From Plantago major (lineage: Eukaryota; Streptophyta; Magnoliopsida; Lamiales; Plantaginaceae): a DNA stretch of 64,000 bases. Location: the NCBI GenBank assembly GCA_026545765.1, contig CM048841.1:64121354-64185353 (forward strand). Reading direction: 5' to 3'. The translations under genes were made by a program, and so were the position numbers. Positions 32,803 to 43,729 of this stretch are shown here, one piece after another. The notes below the pieces were generated by a model. It ran no database searches and had not been told where the DNA came from. It worked only from the letters and a program-made list of their open reading frames with translations. Within the stretch, counting starts at the first letter, position 1. Each line of letters opens with the position of its first letter.

Positions 32803-34859
32803 TGTCACGCCCCTGACCTTTTTCACATCATAACCATGTTTAATTATGTTTTAAAAAAAATCATATCAAGTAAATTTTAATATTTTGATGTGTTATATAC
32901 GTGGCCATATTTGTGAAAAATTAAATTATATAATATGACGTGATAAATATGTGCTATGTGAAAGTTGTTTTTAAAAAGATTTGATATTAAACTAATTGTT
33001 ATCGTTGATTTATATAGTTTTGGGCCTGGCTTGTTACTAGTTTTGATTTTAATCGTTATATATCCAAACGAGGGCCTTTGAAAAACGGACACCGTAATAT
33101 GAACCGTATAAATTTATAATATTTGTTTAGTGGACATCTTTGACTTTCGAATTATGCTTGTTAAAACCGAAATAAGCAAGCTAGTGCAAATAATTCATTT
33201 ATTTATATATTATTAAAATATTAAAAAGTAGTATATACATGTAACACGTAGAATAGTGATTCAGTCATCACTAATCAACGTGTCATGAATCCTTTAATTT
33301 CCTTAATTAGTAAGTTTCTACTACCATACTTGAGATTATCATTTCCACCGCCTCACACTTGATCTTATCTACGGCCATTTCATATACTTAGGAAATGATG
33401 ATTGTGATACTACTTCAAAAATCACTACTACTACCTATTTCCCCTATACACTACTTTGCATAGTTCTGTTACAAAAAGAAAACACATTAGATTCCCAAAC
33501 AACTTATCACACAATTTCGCACACGTACCAATTTGATCATGGACCGATGGACGGATCAAGAAATGAAACTTGTGCACTAGACGTATAAATTTAGGAAACC
33601 CAGTTGATTGAAAATGAAATAGAACCGTGTAGTGCCCTGGAAGCTTGCAGTGGTGATTTAGTGCATACGGATAATATGGTTGATGCTAATTGCACGTTTG
33701 GCCGGTGAATTGTAAGTGTATTTAGCAACTCGTTATTTAGTATCTTTGTAAATAATTTCGGTAACTTGTTATTTGACAAATATGTGTGATTTGAAATTAT
33801 TACTACGGTGCTAGCGTCAGCGTCTGAGATGTGAATTATATGGTTGAATTTGTTGATATGAAATGTGAAAATATACTGTGGTGTGCTATATATGTGAAAT
33901 GTTCCATTCTGAATACGATGAAAAGCTTAAAGTGTTTGATTGATGAAATGATCAATTGCTCCCATGTACGGATGGATGTGATACGTGCATTTTTTATCTG
34001 AAAAGATACTATTTTCTGATAAAGTATTAGTCGTATATATTTATAAACATGATTATGTGAATTGCATTCATAAGAGATAAGAGGATTCTGTTATGGCTGC
34101 TGATGACCTTGAGTCATGTGTTTTCCAGCTTGTCTGGATATCCATCACTGGATGGACTCTGTATGAAATATTGAATTCAGTGCGGTGAACTACGTGTATG
34201 AAATATAAAATTCAGTGCAATTTGGACTCTGTATAAATCTGTTATCGTGATCACGAATTACTCCGGGTCGTAACAGAGCCATAGCAGACAAAGAAAATGA
34301 CTAAGCACGTGCATTATTATATATATGTGAATTTTGTGAAATGATGTTGAACGTTGATAGTTCATATGTTCGGTTTGAGAAGTGGTGATGTGGCTTTGAA
34401 GCGTGAAATAAATGGAAGTCATATCTTGATTGTCAATATATTGTCAATATATGTTTGAAAGTGATGTGCTTACACATAGTTAAATGGCTTGTTTAGGTTA
34501 TTTCTTGGTTATTAAATGGCATTCTTGATTATACTTATTGAGATCCGTAACTCATTCAAAATGCGATTATATTTTTATAGATATTGAGGCAAAGGCAGGC
34601 CTTAGCGGAAAAGGAGTTAAGACATGCATCAAGGTCGGCCGGCTGGTTTCCAATCCTTTTCCCTCGGCTCGTCATCTGCATATCATTCATGAAAAGACTT
34701 TTGTTCTGTAAAAGCTTATTTATTGCATAAAGCTTCTGAAAATGTATTTTGCTGGCATGCATATGTAAATGTGGTCAAAGTAATTCTGTTTAAAGCTTCC
34801 GCGCGTCTAAATTAGATTTTACTGTCGGTAATTATCTGTGAAGGTGATAGGGCGTCACA
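32803..34859. mobile_element. second solo LTR, 2,057 bp, TSD TAGTT
   Basis: Begins TGTCACGCCCC and ends GGGCGTCACA, giving inverted termini. Flanked by TAGTT at 32798-32802 and TAGTT at 34860-34864. No internal retroelement domain. The start resembles Tekay-type chromovirus LTRs but differs from the solo LTR at 942-3999, so it is a separate family. Short open frames inside (for example 33591-33779 or 34556-34762 minus) have no coding features. Confidence 0.88.
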
Positions 34860-34999
34860 TAGTTATCATGAGAATAATTAAGTTTGAGTGTACATCTTCA
34901 ACAAAATTAAAACATTTCGATATAATAGATAGATGTTGATAAAGTGGATTATATGCTCTAAGGACAATATTAAGCTAATCCAAGCTTACAAGAATGGAA

Positions 35000-35002
<3 letters not shown>

Positions 35003-35059
<57 letters not shown>
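35003..35059. repeat. (TA)n microsatellite, first copy
   Basis: Pure TA run, followed by AGCTGTATAAGTTCTCTTCA and a ~70-bp stretch that recurs after the second TA run. Confidence 0.95.
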
Positions 35060-35060
<1 letters not shown>

Positions 35061-35131
35061 CTGTATAAGTTCTCTTCACTACAATCTAAAATTTGGAAGG
35101 TAGTTCTATCGACCAATTTCAACCCGTTCAT

Positions 35132-35236
<105 letters not shown>

Positions 35237-35447
35237 TTCTCTTCACTACAATCTACATTTGGAAGGTGGTTCTATCGAACCCAATTTCAACCGTTAAAAT
35301 AATGATGTTGGTCGATTAGTATATACTCGAACCCGTTATATATCTTTGTTTCAAAATACGACCGCAACATTTTATGATTAAATTAGTAAAAAACTACATT
35401 TTTTCCTGCGGAGGGTGCGTGGGGTTTTGGGGTCTGCATATACTCTC

Positions 35448-35750
35448 TAATTAGGCGGGGAAACTCTCTTCGATCTTCTCTCTACTTTCTTGATGCATAA
35501 CGGGCCTGGGTGATCTGATATTCTCTAGATGGGGAAACTCTCTTAGATCTTCTCTCTACTTTCCTGGCCTCCATAACGAGCCGAGGGAGGGCGGGGATCA
35601 GCTGAGACTCTCTAGGTAGGGAAAATGTCGTCGATCTTCTTTGTACTTTCTTGATCTCCATGACGGGAAGGGGAGGGGGGTCTGGCAGTTACACTCTAGG
35701 TGGGAAAACTCTCTTCTATCTTTTCTTTACTTTCTTCATCCATAACGGAC
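35448..35750. repeat. minisatellite, about four ~80-bp units
   Basis: Each unit has GGGAAACTCTCTT, GATCTTCTCTCTACTTTC and CATAACGGGCC-type segments separated by G-rich spacers; units diverge by several bases and small indels. Confidence 0.75.
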
Positions 35751-35754
35751 CCCG

Positions 35755-35945
35755 AGGGGGGGGACAACCGTACCATGTGAAATTATGTTCGTAGAATAAT
35801 AATTTTTGTATCTTTGGTGGGGTGATGGATACCACCGCGGGGGTTGTGGGAACCGGTGGGTTGGAAAAAGCAACCGTAACATGTGAAATTACGTCTGTAT
35901 AATATTTGTGTGTGTGTAGTGGGGTGACCACATATCACCGCGAGA
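35755..35945. repeat. two-unit repeat, ~110 bp each
   Basis: CAACCGTACCATGTGAAATTA near 35764 and CAACCGTAACATGTGAAATTA near 35871, each followed by TGGGGTGA and an ACCACCGCG/ATCACCGCG motif. Confidence 0.65.
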
Positions 35946-36502
35946 TTGTTGAACAACTATTGATTGTGTTGTATCTTTTGTATTTTATTTTGGTTCCGTT
36001 TGAGGGATATATTTTTTTGTAAAAAAAAACATGTACATGTTACTAATTATCGGGTCGGGTACGGTATGACCCTATTTTTACATTTTCTATAGTTAACATA
36101 AATAAACACTCAATAATATAATATTGGATGAAGAATGATTAAATGACAAACGACCCAACGTTATAAAAAGAATTTTGACTATCTTATTTTCTCGATTAAT
36201 TTATTTAATCCTCACATTTTATTTATTATTAAAGTAAATTATATCGATGTATAATATGCATATTAGTAATAGTTTACATTAAAATCCTGACTTACAATGC
36301 GTGTGTCAAGCTTTTTTGGTACATAAAGTTAATTTTTTGCTTTTTTTTTTTTTCTTTAAGAATTCGCGTGAAGCTATAATATAGGCATCGTCGTTTTATC
36401 TAGAAGCAGTTGGTTGCCTTCTCTGCCTGAGTTTCTAGAGCATGTCTAAGTGACCCTGTCCCTAATTAAATCTCTTATGCAAAATCTAGAGTAATACATA
36501 CC

Positions 36503-37250
36503 GGGCGATTTTCGTTTGTGGCTTTTAAGATGGTCGGCTAGCGTTTAGGTCCTTAATGTTTGAAAAATTACATTGAAGGACAAAATGTAACTTATGAAAT
36601 AAAAATAATTACATTAAAGGACAAAATGTAACTTATGAAATAAAAATAATTACAGTGAAGGACAAAAGTCAACCCTCATTATTGATGAAATAATTTTACC
36701 CTTTAATTTCTTATTTTATTTTCTATATGTTAATTCATCTTATTACAATCAACTCCAAAACTTTTAAATTTTGATATATGAACCACCAAAATTTTCTTTT
36801 TTCATATTTCTAACTTTTTTCGTGTTTTACTAAAATCTAAAATAAAATATTTAAATTTATCGTTACAATAAAAACTAGATATTATATGGAAGCTTCGGTT
36901 TTACAGCTTACTGGAGCTCGATTACCGGAGCTCCAATGGAATCTATGGAAGGTCCTTATTATTTTTAAAAAAAAAATTATTAGTTTAATAAAGAAAGAAA
37001 AATATACGAGTTAGGTTGGATAAAAGTTTTGGGGTTAATTAATAGATTTTGAAAGGTCTGAGTCAAATATGTAATTAAATAAAATTAGCATTTCAAAATA
37101 AATGGTTTAATTAAGAAAAAAGGGGTAAATAAAACTTTTTCAACAAAAGTCAACCAAAAACCAAAAGTTGTCCTTCAATGTAATATTTTAAACATTAGGG
37201 ACCTAAACGTTCAGTGACCATTTTAAAAGGGTGATATGTGAAAATTCCCC
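36503..37250. mobile_element. TIR element (MITE-like), about 750 bp
   Basis: Left end GGGCGATTTTCGTTTG…TTTAAGATGGTC…GTTTAGGTCC and right end …GGACCTAAACGTTCAG…GACCATTTTAAAAGGG…GAAAATTCCCC are inverted copies over about 90 bp, continuing into ACATTGAAGGACA. The interior is AT-rich and noncoding and has a duplicated GGACAAAATGTAACTTATG segment. Target duplication not resolved. Confidence 0.7.
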
Positions 37251-37350
37251 ATATAAAAATTACATTCAGAGACCTAACTTCATATACAAGATTTACTAGA
37301 CTAATGCTCTGTTCTCTTCATCTGAAAACTCATTAATTTCAGTTCAGTTC

Positions 37351-37411
37351 AAACATTAGGGACCTAAACGTTTAGTGACCATTTTAAAAGGGTGTCAAAC
37401 GAAAATTGCCC
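37351..37411. mobile_element. isolated terminal repeat of the same TIR family
   Basis: AAACATTAGGGACCTAAACG through GAAAATTGCCC repeats the right end of the element above about 100 bp further on. The ~100 bp between them includes a TTCAGTTCAGTTC motif. It may be the remaining end of an overlapping second copy. Confidence 0.6.
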
Positions 37412-37425
37412 ATTTTTTATATTTT

Positions 37426-37623
37426 TGAAGAAGACCAAGAAGCAAGCATCCAACAGGAAGACCTCAAAAGTTGAAGATCAAATCAACTGCACAAGATTGT
37501 TGAAGACTAAGGAGAAAAGTATCAGGTATCTAATAAGATATCTGAGAAATCTGTGAATCGACAAAAGTTTTAAAAGACTATTCAACCCCCAGTCTTTTAC
37601 TTTGCCGTTTATCTGGACCAACA
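37426..37623 (+). mobile_element. internally deleted LTR remnant of the Copia family at 12-27 kb
   Basis: The left part (GAAGAAGACCAAGAAG… …GACATTGAAGACT-like) matches about 12387-12440 of the Copia LTR. The right part (CGACAAAAGTTTTAAAAGAC… CTTTTACTTTGCCG…ATCTGGACCAACA) matches its last ~70 bp. Only ~200 of ~1,720 bp remain. Useful as an independent copy of the LTR end, which here reads ATCTGGACC. Confidence 0.72.
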
Positions 37624-37626
37624 AAC

Positions 37627-37881
37627 TACTCTCTTCGTCTCGCATAACTTTATACATTTATCTATTTTAGACGTAACATAAAACTTCATACCTTACCCCA
37701 AAGGTAACCTACCCCACACTAAATAAATAGTAAACAATCTAAACTTTACACTCAAATTATACATTTGCATGTTACTAAAATTTTACGTTTTCCGTATTTT
37801 TCATTTTTTATCATTAATTTAACTTTTACCCAAAAATTGCGCGTCAACTTTAATATATAAAGTTATCGAGACGGAGTGTGT
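37627..37881. mobile_element. Stowaway-like MITE
   Basis: Ends CTCTCTTCGTCTCGCATAAC and TTATCGAGACGGAGTGTG are inverted copies of the CTCCGTCCC-type terminus typical of Tc1/mariner-derived Stowaway elements. A TA lies just outside the left end. Length ~250 bp, AT-rich, noncoding. Confidence 0.7.
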
Positions 37882-37919
37882 TCTTGATTGGAATCAAACA
37901 GTTTCTAGTTACTCCAGCT

Positions 37920-39070
37920 CAATTGACGAGAAAATGGCACAAATGGTACATATGTTATATGGTTTTGGCACATGCAGTACATGGTTTGCTAGTCATGGCA
38001 AGTATGCACGGTAAAAGATGGCAATTTTGGTACATTTGAGATTAACTTTCCTTGCATCATCATCAAATTTGTTGGTGCGGTGGCATGCCACATAATCAGA
38101 TTTTAAAAAGAATACAAGTTAATGTGAAAAAAATAAAATTAGTTAACAGATGCTAAAATAGAAAATAGAAAATGTAAAAAAAGGTAAATAGAAATAGAGA
38201 TTGACTAAAATCCCTAATGATTGTTTTTTCGATTACGGTGAGAGCTTCCTCTCGTATTTCAAGGGCTAAAGAGGTTGATAAGTTGGGCCGGAATGCTTTC
38301 TCGCACGTGAAACTCTCAATCCTTTTTGCCAGTTCTCTGACATATTTCTTGGACCACAGACTACTTGCGTCGATTGGTAATTAGAAAGATGTTGACTCCG
38401 CCGGAGACTTTTATCATCGAACGAACGGAATTTCTAAATTTAATTCCACCCTAGATACATAATAAGTATTTTTTTTTTACAGCTATCACTAGTATTTTTC
38501 CACCTTTTTTACTTGTCTCATGTTATCAATTGATCTGGCCCTTGAAAGACGAGAGGAAGCTCTCTCTATCAGAATGGAACAATAATTATGTGCTTCATCT
38601 TAGAACGATCGAAATTTCTAAATTTGATTCCACCCGCCGACACATAATAAGTTTTTTTTACAGCTATCACATTTACTTTTCCCCATTTTTAGTTGTCTCC
38701 ATGTTATCGACCAATCTGGCCCTTGAAAGGCGAGAGGAAGCTCTCTGTCTAAATGAAAAATAATCTTTATGGTTTTTAGTCAACCTATGTTTCTATTCAC
38801 GCTTTCTTTTGTGTTATTCTCCATTTTCTATTTTAGAAACTGATAATTAATCTTTTGCATTTCACTTTCATTTTCTTTCTTTTTTAATTTAATTACCGGC
38901 ACGCTACAACAACAAAAAAATTGATGAAAATACGAAGTCAACCCCAAATGTATCAAAAATACCAATTTTTATCATATTGTTGTGCATATGGGCCAGGACC
39001 AACAAACCATGTACTGCGTGTGCCAAAACATATAACTTATGTACCATTTGTGCCATTTTCTCTCAATTGA
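37920..39070. mobile_element. element with ~130-bp terminal inverted repeats
   Basis: Left: CAATTGACGAGAAAATGGCA, CAAATGGTACATATGTTATA, CATGCAGTACATGG, TACATTTGAGATTAACT. The right end is the reverse complement with few changes (CAATTGAGAGAAAATGGCAC, CACGCAGTACATGG, TACATTTGGGGTTGACT). Long TIRs with a noncoding 0.9-kb core suggest a Mutator-like nonautonomous element, but no 9-bp target duplication was established. The interior has a ~170-bp tandem duplication (about 38405-38575 and 38600-38760) and an inverted CTTCCTCTCG…CGAGAGGAAG pair. Confidence 0.68.
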
Positions 39071-41060
39071 CCTTACTTTTATATGCAAAGCACGGTTACT
39101 CTCGGTAAAAAAAAATCTAAACCAGTAAAAATATACTACACTATATTGAAATACAAACAAATTGAAGAAATAACACAAACCAAACTAAAATACAATACTA
39201 TATTATTTCTTTCATGATTGCTTAGACTTCCACTTCAGTTTGTAGGAATTTCCAAAAACTCCATCTTGTGGTCACATATTTCAAATAAACCAACACAACG
39301 ATAGCACATATAATCTTGAACTTAAGCAATGAATTTCTTGTCATTTCATCTAAGATCTGTACAGAACATTCATAACAACTAGAAAACTCACAACCACTCG
39401 AAAAAACCCGGCTCTATAACATTGAACCGGTCCCCCGACTCGACCTTTTTTTTGGAGGATATCCAGCTCAATTCCATGTTCTGACTTTTAAAACATAGTC
39501 CCACTCCCACCTATTAATTTAATTGTACACACAGAATTATGCTTAACACTCTTTTTATCGGCTTCTATGCTTTTAGTTCATGTTTTAGGTTCCCTTTTCT
39601 TTTTAACTTTTTTTTTCTGTGTTGAGATTCCGGTTTTTTGAACCATGAGCCATCAATCAATTTTGTCTACCCTTTCCCCAATCCGGCCCTGCTCAGATGG
39701 CTGTACCGTCCCCAGGCAACCGACCTGTTACATCGTCCGCCCTGGACATGGTGAGACTATAATTCAAATGCTCATAAATTTTGATAGCAAACCATTCATT
39801 AGCAAATTCCCATGTCTGGTTCAACTTTTCTGAAACCCTGGTGCATATTAATCAGAAAATCACAAGGTAAGCCAAGACTTTTCCCATTCAATCTGTTAAC
39901 AAAGTTACGCATACTCATTTACAAATGAAGATATCAAATAACAACAAAGACGCTAAGAACTAAGATATTTATAGTGGTCGATACATCCACTAGTTCAATG
40001 TTTCAGCTCAGATCTTTTAGAGACAATATACCATGAAGATAAATTCAAAGGTCACTCAGACGAGCAGGTTCGTATGATCCTATCCTATGCAAGTATGCTT
40101 CCTTATAAATGAGACAATGGACATAAAACTTTCAACATTTGTTTCAGGTAGCGAAAGATCAGTGCTATCATATGGAGTAACTTCTACTTCTACAGTCTAC
40201 ACCAAGATACTGTATTACTCTAACCATGATTTTCAAAACTCTTGTAGCAGAATTTTGAAAAGTCTTCTGTTACTCAATATAGAAGTATCTTTTTTATTGT
40301 TTCACGGAGTTTTATTTTTCTCCATGAGTAAAGCAAATGAAGTTGCACCGTGCTTTCTCTGTACAAGACACATCCATCGTTCCCCATAATGCATGTCACA
40401 GTTCAAAGTCACGAACACTAAATATAACATCATTCCAGATGAAATCTTAGACTACCATTAACAGTATGAGAAGAGAGGAATTTAGAAAACATGTCTATTC
40501 ACAACTATCTAACAACTACTGTATCTTAAGGTCGACTGTCAGACTTATCACATCAAGAATCACGATTAAGAGAACAACAAATAATTCTAACCAGACCAAT
40601 GGTGGTCTGACTAACCACCTCCTAAACCTACCAACTATGTGAAGTAGGTAGAAAATCAAGCTTATGGTTTGCCATCTTCATTTGAATGCAAAATTTCATA
40701 GAACATAGGGTACTTCCATGTACTATACTCATACTAGTACATAAAAGGAAAAGATTTATATATCTCTGTTTCCCTGTTAAGAAGAATGCAGATTTACAGA
40801 ATATCCGATACACACACATCAGAACATTATACAGCACTGCACCATATTAGTGAACAAGAACCCACTTCATTAGAAGCTCAGAGGCGTCTAGATGCTAAGA
40901 TCAGAAATAAAATGCACTGACCTTTTTTTGTAAAATAGGGAGAAGATATCTCTAAGCAAAAGTATAAATGCCTGTTCTATTATACTCTGCACCTATGTTG
41001 AAAATACAGCCATGATTTCGGATTCTACAAAGAAAAAGTATGAGTTTGAACTCTCTCAAG
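39071..41060. other. intergenic and 3' flank without a supported gene
   Basis: AT-rich with scattered short frames lacking motifs on both strands. The part from about 40850 to 41060 is probably the 3'UTR of the adjacent minus-strand gene. Confidence 0.5.
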
Positions 41061-42434
41061 CTACATCCTACACTGCTCCACTAAGCATAATCTCTGTTCC
41101 TCACAAAATTTGGCAACCCTCTCCTCAAACTTTTTCATCGCTAGGTCCTCCTGGCTTTCAGGCAACAAACTCTTCATCTTGTAGAGTTGCAGTATGTACA
41201 GAGAAACTCATTCAAAGTATTCAAAAGATCCATATTACTACGCAGAACCAAAAGAGCTTGCCTCCCACTAGCATACGCTTTATCTCTCTCATTAACCAAT
41301 TTCGCCACCTCTTCCTCTAGTGTTTTTATCACTAAATCTTTTTCTTTGCACTGGGTATTAAGCTCTCGTATTACCTCGGAGTCCTTACAAGAACACTCCT
41401 TTGAGGCCTTGAGTATTCCATCCGATTCGCGCAAGAACTTCAACAAATTCAAGTCGTTCTCCAGTTGGAATTCACCACGTTTTCTTTCACCTTCCAGCAT
41501 ATGCAAAGCATACGCTCTATGAGAATTCTGCAATAAGAAAAAACACTGTTATCATTCATGCAAAGAAGACTATAAAGTGTGTTAATATCATTACAATTAT
41601 GAACTACCTTCATCGTATACTGCATAATATCCTCAAACAAACAGCGAGAGTCAACCTTCATATATTCTTCAACGCCAGACTTGCTCAAAATAGAAATTAG
41701 CCTTTTCCAACTCACATCTTCAGCTTCACCACTAGAACATGGGCCTCCCGACAGAAGAGGAACTGATGGCATCAAGCTAGAATCAGCATTAGGCAACTGG
41801 TATGCAGAAGGAGTAGCAACCTCATGTATGTTTCGAGTCTTTTCACAAGATAATTTTTCAGAAAGGCAAGGCCCTTCACTTTTAACAAGGCCAGAAGATG
41901 TAGCTTGGTCACGACCCCTAACCTGTGAGGGAGGAAGAGCTGATGTATGCTCGGTCTGTGTGTCATGTGAGTTCATTTGTAAATAAATCTAAACAATCTC
42001 CATACCCATTTAAGAAACATGCAAGAAAACTCATGAAAGAAGATATATTTACATCATACGAATTCTCTCGTGTGTTTAGTCCTACATTCTTGATGCAACG
42101 GGGTTTATTTGTCTACTTTAGAAATATGGCGGGTTAAATGACAGGACTATTATACAATACAAATGGTGTAAATGTCTAATACAAAAAAATGCCATCAAGG
42201 AACAGGAAATTCAAGACTTCTGTGCAGTGATCATTATACAATCAATGAAACAAAATGGAATCTGAATCTTTACATATAAACAACATAATTAAACCCCTAA
42301 TTCAGAACGGACTTTGGGTTTAAGACCTGTAGACGACGATCGAATGAATGCTCATCATTGCTGATCATAAGAAGTATGTTACTAATATCTTTCAAATCAA
42401 CGTCAGAAGAATCTTCAACGCTACGAGAACCCAT
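41061..42434 (-). CDS. four-exon gene for a 272-residue coiled-coil protein of unknown function
   Basis: Inferred minus-strand model: exon 1 42434-42327 (MGSRSVEDSSDVDLKDISN…DRRLQ), exon 2 41922-41608, exon 3 41527-41249, exon 4 41177-41061. All junctions are phase 0 with GT donors and pyrimidine-rich AG acceptors (for example CTCCCTCACAG before exon 2, TTCTTATTGCAG before exon 3). Removing the last 71-nt intron is what opens the C-terminus (SLLPESQEDLAMKKFEERVA, then KFCEEQRLCLVEQCRM); without it a stop follows at about 41174. The N-terminus is acidic and Ser-rich, the middle has VDSRCLFEDIMQYTMK, and exon 3 is a charged helix (VIKTLEEEVAKLVNERDKAY) likely to dimerise. No catalytic motif, signal peptide or membrane segment. 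I do not recognise the family. Exon structure and codon use look like a genuine host gene. Confidence 0.7.
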
Positions 42435-42884
42435 TTCCGAATTAATGTGACCTGCTCAGTGAACAAATTCAAAATGAAAATTACTAGAGCTGGAGAGAAA
42501 TCGAACAGTAAGTGTTTAAACTTACCAGTTGCTATGAAGAGGAAGAATAGAATAATTCTCAATGACCATGGAAAGATCAAGATTTTGAGAAAAACTTCGG
42601 TGTAAAAACAGAGTAGAACTAAACTTGTATTCACAGAAGTTATAGAATCGGAGACTTTGTTACAACTGTTTCTTTCAGCGAAACCCTAGAAATTTGGGAG
42701 GTCTAACTTGTGCAGCCTAGGGTACAATCAATTTAAAGGCAATCTTCTGATTAATAAGTACACATAATTTCTATATATATAAGTGTTTGAAACATGAAAT
42801 ATATACTCAAATAGTCTTCACAGTTTTTAGTGTATGGATCATTTACATTCTTACTTTAATTTCTATCAAGTTTATAAGTAACTT

Positions 42885-43080
42885 TCGCGAGAGGCCGTCT
42901 CTCGGAGAGAGCAAAATCAAACATAACATATTTTATCATATCATGGCGTTCTTATTCTGAAACATCACATATAAATAAATGCATATAATGCAAGTATAAT
43001 GCAGGGGTATTATACACACGGTGCTTGAAGTTATGTTTGTATAGCATATGATGTTGAATTGGTCTCTCCGAAAGACGGTA
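42885..43080. mobile_element. possible MITE with CCGTCTCTCGGAGAG termini
   Basis: GCCGTCTCTCGGAGAGAGC near 42893 and GGTCTCTCCGAAAGACGGT near 43061 are imperfect inverted repeats about 170 bp apart with AT-rich DNA between. The same GAGAGACGG word occurs in the element at 8422-8632. No target duplication resolved. Confidence 0.35.
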
Positions 43081-43729
43081 ACTTACAAAAGTTTGTATAA
43101 GTGTTTTTGCATGGTTAAAGCAAATAGTATGCTTATGTGTGCCTTAATCATGTACTACTATCCAGCATTACATAACAAGTTCACTCATCAATCTTTATTT
43201 CCTAATAATGTTAAACCAAATTCGATAGAACTCTAAAATTGACTGCAAATATTTCCTTCAATTGTACTGGAGAATAAGAGAAAGTAAACATGATTGTATC
43301 CTCTGGAACCTCGCACGAGCACCACATACACCGAACTTGTTCGAAACACACCACCTCAGATCAATACCGAGCAAAGTCCTCCGCCTCTATATTTTGTGAA
43401 GCGATAAAAACTTCGACAACTCTCCGATCGGACTCCGGCTGGTGGTTGTCAAATCTTGAGGAAAATTCATAAAAAGGGTATCAAAAGTAATAGAATTAAA
43501 ATCCTCAACTACCTAAGTTCTTGAGTTCTTAGAGAAGTTTTCTCAGCAACCATAATCAAGGCTTCTTTTAACAATGTATTCAGTAATGCTATTTCAGCAT
43601 CGTTTTCCACATATTGTGTTGTGAGAATAGCATTATTTTTTTAAATATTTTCAGCGTGGATAAGTTGCTGAAAGTAAATTACAGTAAGTAAGTAACACTT
43701 GTTTACTTGTTTATAATGGTATCTGAAGG
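43081..43729. other. no supported feature
   Basis: AT-rich; a short open frame near 43290-43472 shows no family motif. Confidence 0.45.

Noticed and set aside
39645..40389. Short plus-strand frames between the long-TIR element and the coiled-coil gene
   Set aside because: No motif, no splice context, and base composition like the surrounding intergenic DNA.
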